Positions 22,099 through 27,052 of a stretch of DNA of 27,052 nt are shown in pieces. Both the position numbers and the translations under genes were made by a program. Origin of the DNA: JAIXRY01 sp031972855. Its GTDB lineage: Bacteria > Patescibacteriota > Minisyncoccia > Phycocordibacterales > UBA9973. Under the pieces are notes generated by a model. The model did no database searches and was not told the DNA's origin. It saw only the letters and a program-made list of their open reading frames with translations. The first letter of the stretch is position 1. Every line of letters begins with the position of its first letter. The stretch covers positions 1 through 27,052 of the forward strand of contig DALYDY010000008.1 in the NCBI GenBank assembly GCA_031972855.1, given 5' to 3'.

Positions 22099-22353
22099 AT
22101 GAAACCGTTAGAAATAAATATAAAAACCTTCCCAAAAAAATTTCCCTTGTGGATACATATTGGAGTCATTGGAGGTCTACTAGGGTTGTGTTTTATGGGT
22201 CCTATGATTAGTTGGGTTGTATGGTTTATTGCTATAATATTATCCGCAATCACCTCCATCCCATTACCATTATCATGGTTACTAATATCTATTGTATTTA
22301 TAATTGTTATATATACTATTATGTATTTCTATAACAAAAAACCCTCCAAGTAG
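22099..22353 (+). CDS. Small two-helix membrane protein
   Basis: 84 residues with a short basic N-terminus and two strongly hydrophobic segments (about 18-46 and 52-77), ending YFYNKKPSK. I do not recognise a family. Reality is supported by the consensus promoter just upstream and a terminator that overlaps the stop codon. It lies alone on the plus strand between divergent secD and convergent PAP2. A minus-strand frame overlapping its first half is probably a shadow. Confidence 0.7.
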   Translation: MKPLEINIKTFPKKFPLWIHIGVIGGLLGLCFMGPMISWVVWFIAIILSAITSIPLPLSWLLISIVFIIVIYTIMYFYNKKPSK

Positions 22354-22367
22354 AGGGATTTTTTTAT
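22336..22367. terminator. Terminator between small membrane protein and PAP2 genes
   Basis: Stem CCCTC (22342-22346)/GAGGG (22353-22357) preceded by an A-tract and followed by a seven-T run. It ends the plus-strand gene (its TAG is in the loop) and can serve the convergent PAP2 gene. Confidence 0.85.
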
Positions 22368-22939
22368 TTTTTGCTTAAAAAATCAGTGCTTGGGAAATAC
22401 TTTTTTATAAATTTATTAATCCCGTAATAAAACAAAGTTGATAGAGATCCTCCTAATACAAAACCAGCCAAAATATCTATTGGAAAATGTATTCCTGCTA
22501 TTATTCTAGATAATCCTATAATAATAGCTCCTAATCCAAACAAAAAACCAATTTTTCTATGATAAATAAAAATAGCAGCGGCGAGAGCAGCAAAAAAAGT
22601 TGCATGGCCAGAAGGAAAAGAATCATATCCCCCATAAACAAAAAGTTCATTTACATCATTAAGAATTAAAAAAGGACGCGGATTATTTACAATATTTTTA
22701 ATAATTAGAGAAACTATATACGCAGTAAAAACAGAAAAAGAAAGAATTATTATTTCTCTAAACTTTTTTGAAATATTTTTTAGTCCACTAGATTCATTTT
22801 CACCATGGAATAATAAAAACAAGTAAGCTATTACAATAAGTATGTATCCAAAAGGCTCAGCAATAAATACTATTACTTTGTCTAAAATATCTGATCTACC
22901 TGAGAAGTTATGTAAAAAATTAAATATTTCTATATTCAT
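22364..22939 (-). CDS. PAP2-family phosphatase, probable undecaprenyl-diphosphatase
   Basis: 191-residue membrane phosphatase with the complete PAP2 signature: KNIVNNPRPF (about 61-70), PSGHATFF (about 92-99) and SRIIAGIHFPIDILAG (about 144-159). These provide the phosphate-binding Arg, the His nucleophile and the Asp-His pair. Five to six helices are predicted. Enzymes of this size in this context usually recycle undecaprenyl diphosphate or dephosphorylate phosphatidylglycerophosphate; placement 3 nt after rodA favours peptidoglycan lipid recycling. It is last in a three-gene minus-strand operon. Confidence 0.9.
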   Translation of the reverse strand: MNIEIFNFLHNFSGRSDILDKVIVFIAEPFGYILIVIAYLFLLFHGENESSGLKNISKKFREIIILSFSVFTAYIVSLIIKNIVNNPRPFLILNDVNELFVYGGYDSFPSGHATFFAALAAAIFIYHRKIGFLFGLGAIIIGLSRIIAGIHFPIDILAGFVLGGSLSTLFYYGINKFIKKYFPSTDFLSKK

Positions 22940-22942
22940 ATA

Positions 22943-24079
22943 TTATGCAATTCCTAAAAATTCATTTTTCATTCTATCTCTATGTGTTGCTCTAGAATAC
23001 TTTAGAGTACTCATCAAAAGACCGAGTGATGCTAATTCTGTAACAATATGTGATCCACCGTAGCTCATAAAAGGAAGAGGTATTCCTGTCACAGGAAGAA
23101 CACCTATATTCATACCAATATTAATCATTCCGTGAGAGAAAAAAAGTATAGCAAGACCAACACCATAAAGCATTTCAAAATTACTAGCACCAACTAAAGA
23201 TATTTTTAAAATCCTCCAAATCAAAATACCATAAAGGAGAATAATTATAGTAGAACCAACAAAACCCCATTCTTCAGAATATGCTGCAAAAATAAAGTCG
23301 GTTTGGTATTCTGGTAAAAATTCCAAACGTGATTGTGTTCCAAAACCCACACCTTTACCAAACAATTGACCTGAGCCAACAGCAATCGTTGACTGATACG
23401 CATTATAACCGCTTCCACGAATATCAGATGTTGGATTAACAAAATTAATAATTCTTGCTTTTTGATATGGTTTAAAAACAAATAACCACAAACTAAAGAA
23501 AGCAACCAATCCAATAGACGAAAGTATTAGCAACTGCTTTCTTCCTAGTCCAGAGATTAGCGACATTCCAAACCAAATAACAAGAATAATAATTGCACTT
23601 CCAAAGTCTGGTTGTAAAAAAACAAGTATAAAAGGAATAAATGCATACAATCCAGAAATCAAAAGGTGCTTTGTTTGAGCTATTTCAACATGACGACGAG
23701 AAAAATATTTTGCAAGCATAAGAACAACGATAATTTTTACCATATCTACAGGCTGAAAAGAAAAGAATCCGAAATTAAACCAACTTTTTGCACCATTTGA
23801 AGTATGACCAACAACAAAAAGAACAATTAATATTCCCAGAAAAAATACAAATAATCCAAATAATAATCGGCTTTTTTTCAAAAATCTAATATCAGAATTT
23901 GATAATATAAAAAACAAAACAAAGCCAATTATAATAAAAATTAGTTGTCTCCAAAAAAAAGACGTCTCTCCTACAAAAGAACTCATTGTTACAAGCCCTG
24001 CACCAAGTATTGGTATAAGTACCAATACCAAAGTCCAATCAATATGACTAAAATATTTTTTAAAACTATTTATTTGCAT
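22943..24079 (-). CDS. rodA: Rod-shape glycosyltransferase RodA (SEDS family)
   Basis: 378 residues, about ten membrane helices. SEDS-family peptidoglycan polymerase that works with a class B penicillin-binding protein in lateral wall synthesis. Seen: QPDFGSAIIILVIW (about 158-171), the long extracytoplasmic loop with GSGYNAYQSTIAVGSGQLFGKGVG, FIFAAYSEEWGFVG, and the C-terminal GIPLPFMSYGGSHIV typical of the FtsW/RodA family. Its length is that of RodA rather than FtsW. Its ATG overlaps the upstream gene by 14 nt, and the PAP2 gene follows after 3 nt, so all three are coupled. Confidence 0.93.
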   Translation of the reverse strand: MQINSFKKYFSHIDWTLVLVLIPILGAGLVTMSSFVGETSFFWRQLIFIIIGFVLFFILSNSDIRFLKKSRLLFGLFVFFLGILIVLFVVGHTSNGAKSWFNFGFFSFQPVDMVKIIVVLMLAKYFSRRHVEIAQTKHLLISGLYAFIPFILVFLQPDFGSAIIILVIWFGMSLISGLGRKQLLILSSIGLVAFFSLWLFVFKPYQKARIINFVNPTSDIRGSGYNAYQSTIAVGSGQLFGKGVGFGTQSRLEFLPEYQTDFIFAAYSEEWGFVGSTIIILLYGILIWRILKISLVGASNFEMLYGVGLAILFFSHGMINIGMNIGVLPVTGIPLPFMSYGGSHIVTELASLGLLMSTLKYSRATHRDRMKNEFLGIA

Positions 24080-24854
24080 TTTTAATCATTGCTGTATCAA
24101 TTACAGGTTCTACTACATATCTCAAAATACCATCACCAAGTGACATATTCCAAGTAAAAGAAGCTATAGCTTCTTCTTCCCTGTTTAATCCATCAATAAC
24201 TGTTTTTGAAACATTTCTAACATTATTATTCTCATCATAAACAAGAGCAAAAACATCAAATTTTGGTATTTTTATTCTGCTATTATTTTTTATTACAGAT
24301 GTAACATATGGCTTAGAATCATCACCACCCCTTTTAACATCATTTATAGATATAGGTATTTCAGACATATTAACAGAGCTTTTATACCATGTTGGTTGTT
24401 TTGTAAAAGAAAAAACTGTTCGCTTTGGAACTCTATTACCCACCTCTATTCCTGGATAAAATATAATTTGACGACCATTCGGATTAACAAATGTATCACC
24501 TTCAACTTTTGCTATTAAAAAATCTTTTTCATCGTATAGACGAAATTCATACAAAGCATTAAAACCATAAGACGATGAATTTTGATTCTCTATATATGCA
24601 ACTGCATTATAAACAGTGTCTGTAGCGGGATATGATCGCGCCCAAAGAACGAGAGGAGTAACTGTGTCTTGTATACACATTAGTACACAAGAACCTCCAC
24701 AATCGACACCTCTCTCATCTCCATTCTTTACATTATCAAAACAAGTTGGAGCTTTTGTATAAATAGGTTTCAATATTATTGCTAGTATTCCAAAAACAAC
24801 AGCAAAAAATATTGATGCGTAAGTTAATTGGCGTTTAGTAGACCATATAGACAT
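24066..24854 (-). CDS. Membrane-anchored Cys-rich extracytoplasmic protein
   Basis: 262 residues from MSIWSTKRQL at 24854; an in-frame ATG at 24869 is an alternative. One N-terminal helix (about 10-30) is followed by TCFDNVKNGDERGVDCGGSC, a four-Cys motif I recall in many CPR surface proteins, with a fifth Cys shortly after (LMCIQD). Two beta-rich repeats follow, each with a pattern like LYEFRLYDEKDFLIAKVEGD and FDVFALVYDENNNVRNVSKT, similar to FxLYD-type extracellular domains. Probably it is anchored in the membrane with the bulk outside. It is translationally coupled to rodA (14-nt overlap), suggesting a cell-wall-related role, but no enzyme motif is seen. Confidence 0.8.
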   Translation of the reverse strand: MSIWSTKRQLTYASIFFAVVFGILAIILKPIYTKAPTCFDNVKNGDERGVDCGGSCVLMCIQDTVTPLVLWARSYPATDTVYNAVAYIENQNSSSYGFNALYEFRLYDEKDFLIAKVEGDTFVNPNGRQIIFYPGIEVGNRVPKRTVFSFTKQPTWYKSSVNMSEIPISINDVKRGGDDSKPYVTSVIKNNSRIKIPKFDVFALVYDENNNVRNVSKTVIDGLNREEEAIASFTWNMSLGDGILRYVVEPVIDTAMIKNANK

Positions 24855-24903
24855 ACAAGTATTATACAAGGAAAAGTGATTTATAAAAAATCATTCGGAA
24901 AAT

Positions 24904-25013
24904 ATTTCTGGAAGACGTGTATATATTTTTGCTAAAAAATTACTATACTCGATCCATCAAGACAATAGATGGACACCTATCGACGACCCAACTCCATAAT
25001 GTCTTCCAGAAAT
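24904..25013. repeat. 13-bp inverted repeat in the gap before the rRNA side
   Basis: ATTTCTGGAAGAC at 24904-24916 is matched exactly in inverse at 25001-25013, 84 bp apart. Between them are a TATACT -10 candidate (24944-24949), a TCCATC/GATGGA hairpin and the start of a 25-codon frame (24969-25046) that I could not support as a gene. The 24855-25103 gap otherwise holds only the terminator noted below. Confidence 0.55.
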
Positions 25014-25064
25014 GTTTCCCTCACTCGCCCAAATGAATACAAATAACAATAAATTCAAAATTAA

Positions 25065-25090
25065 AAAGCCATCTCTTCCAAGATAGCTTT
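25065..25090 (-). terminator. Terminator of the hypothetical gene at 25104
   Basis: On the minus strand AAAGCTATCT/AGATGGCTTT (one U-G pair) is followed by TTAATTTT. It lies 13 bp after the stop codon. Confidence 0.75.
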
Positions 25091-25103
25091 ATTAAAAAGT
25101 TAG

Positions 25104-25727
25104 CTAATCACCATCATCGCCAGGCCCTCTCATACACATTCTCTGACTTGAAACATCTAATGTTCCAAATGATGAATTATTTCTGAGAAATTCAAGAGCT
25201 GTAGAAAGTTCGTCTTTTCCTTTTCTTTTTTCACTTTCAATACTCATTTTCAATTCTTCTTTTGCGTGCCACAGACCAGGTAAAAACCAAACTTCCCAAA
25301 ACTTTCCATCTTCACCTCTTCTTGAACGAAGACATTCGAAACCCCATCTTTCGAGATTTTCAGCAGTCCTTTTGTAATTTTCTTTAGTGTAATAATAACC
25401 ACACAAAGATTGAATACTAATTGAAGGAGAATGTCCTTTTTCTTTCGAGAATTCGTAATCATCAAAAAGATGAATTTGTTTTACGTCAGAATGTTTTCTC
25501 CAAAAAGGAAGCATTTCTTCATCAGAAACAGGTGTGGGAGTTGCTTCATATTTTGGGATAGTAATTAATCTACCTTTCTCACTATCAACCCGGATCCAGT
25601 AAGCTCCAGACATTGCAGCGAGCATCTTTTCTAGTTCATTAGGTTGAAAACCAGTAAGTGAAATTTGTCCTTCACTTCCTCCGTGACTAGTTACCCTTAT
25701 TTCAGGAACTTTTTCTTGTTCTTTCAT
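25104..25727 (-). CDS. Hypothetical soluble protein
   Basis: 207 residues, no membrane segment. The N-terminal half includes SLTGFQPNELEKMLAAMSGA and RVDSEKGRLITIPKYE. The second half has YYTKENYKRTAENLERWGFECLRSRRGEDGKFWEVWFLP (described in part: a helix, then WGFECLRSR, then a strand), which looks like a small alpha-beta or winged module. The tail is MCMRGPGDDGD. I do not recognise the family. It is a single gene with its own terminator, lying directly downstream of the rRNA genes on the same strand but separated from them by the rRNA terminator. Confidence 0.75.
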   Translation of the reverse strand: MKEQEKVPEIRVTSHGGSEGQISLTGFQPNELEKMLAAMSGAYWIRVDSEKGRLITIPKYEATPTPVSDEEMLPFWRKHSDVKQIHLFDDYEFSKEKGHSPSISIQSLCGYYYTKENYKRTAENLERWGFECLRSRRGEDGKFWEVWFLPGLWHAKEELKMSIESEKRKGKDELSTALEFLRNNSSFGTLDVSSQRMCMRGPGDDGD

Positions 25728-25795
25728 AACTTATTTAAATTTTCTATATAATACCATATTTAAATAAAAAATCAATCAATATACACAAATACAAA

Positions 25796-25821
25796 ACCCG
25801 CTAAAGTAAACTTCAGCGGGT
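25796..25821 (-). terminator. rRNA operon terminator
   Basis: Minus-strand stem ACCCGCTGAAG/CTTTAGCGGGT with a TTTA loop followed by TTTTGTATTTGT. It lies about 30 nt beyond the 5S gene. The 25728-25795 stretch is AT-rich without a gene and should contain the promoter of the gene at 25104. Confidence 0.85.
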
Positions 25822-25851
25822 GTTGTATTGTATTCTTTGATTCTACGAATG

Positions 25852-25969
<118 letters not shown>

Positions 25970-25999
25970 GCATTCGTATTTAAATATTCGTAGTTTTCA

Positions 26000-27052
<1,053 letters not shown>

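Noticed and set aside
22044..22259. 71-codon minus-strand frame opposite the small membrane protein
   Set aside because: It would occupy the consensus promoter of the plus-strand gene and has no start signal of its own.
24969..25046. 25-codon frame as a gene
   Set aside because: It has a promoter-like element, but the length is too short and there is no recognisable product or ribosome site, so it is left as an observation only.

Overview
The window looks like part of a small, AT-rich genome of the Candidate Phyla Radiation (Patescibacteria, most likely the Parcubacteria/Paceibacteria side). This rests on gene content and style rather than any search: serine recombinases of the type common in that group, a small envelope gene set (secD/secF, rodA, PAP2, LemA/HtpX/DUF2207), a secreted Cys-rich protein typical of the group, an intron-containing 23S gene, and promoters sitting almost on the start codon. 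TGA is used as a stop, so the Gracilibacteria/Absconditabacteria code is unlikely.

Left part (1-9290), accessory. The window opens inside a reverse transcriptase of the diversity-generating-retroelement type. A convergent type III restriction-modification operon (mod then res, minus strand) follows. A large serine recombinase (rec1) has a nested inverted repeat upstream. Downstream of rec1 is a five-gene run that looks like a metabolite-housekeeping or damage-control operon: alpha/beta hydrolase, Nudix hydrolase, degenerate HAD protein, YqfO/NIF3-like protein and a GrpB-HExxH-cupin fusion. It ends at a perfect 34-nt palindromic terminator.

Middle part (9323-14207), the strangest stretch. A minus-strand tRNA-Ser with an ACU anticodon carries displaced copies of its own 5' end. 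It is followed by tRNA-Ser(GCU). From the 3' end of that tRNA the layout is: repeat A (120 bp), a second serine recombinase (rec2, minus), a leader inverted repeat, repeat A' (perfect inverted copy), repeat B (298 bp), a three-gene cargo operon of unknown function, and repeat B' (perfect inverted copy). A' and B overlap by 5 bp, and all four repeat ends share CCGCA, the same bases that lie at the 3' ends of two tRNA-Ser genes here. B is GC-rich and highly palindromic and contains a 74-nt cloverleaf. I read this as a composite recombinase-associated element, possibly with two invertible modules.

Right part (14231-27052), mostly core envelope genes on the minus strand: a DUF3750-like protein, DoxX, tRNA-Ser(GGA), a lemA-unknown-DUF2207-htpX-unknown operon, secD-secF, a small membrane protein with a consensus promoter, a Cys-rich anchored protein-rodA-PAP2 operon, a hypothetical gene, then 5S and the 3' part of 23S rRNA. 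The 23S gene is interrupted by a 433-nt group I intron without an ORF, at the position of the I-CreI target (L2593).
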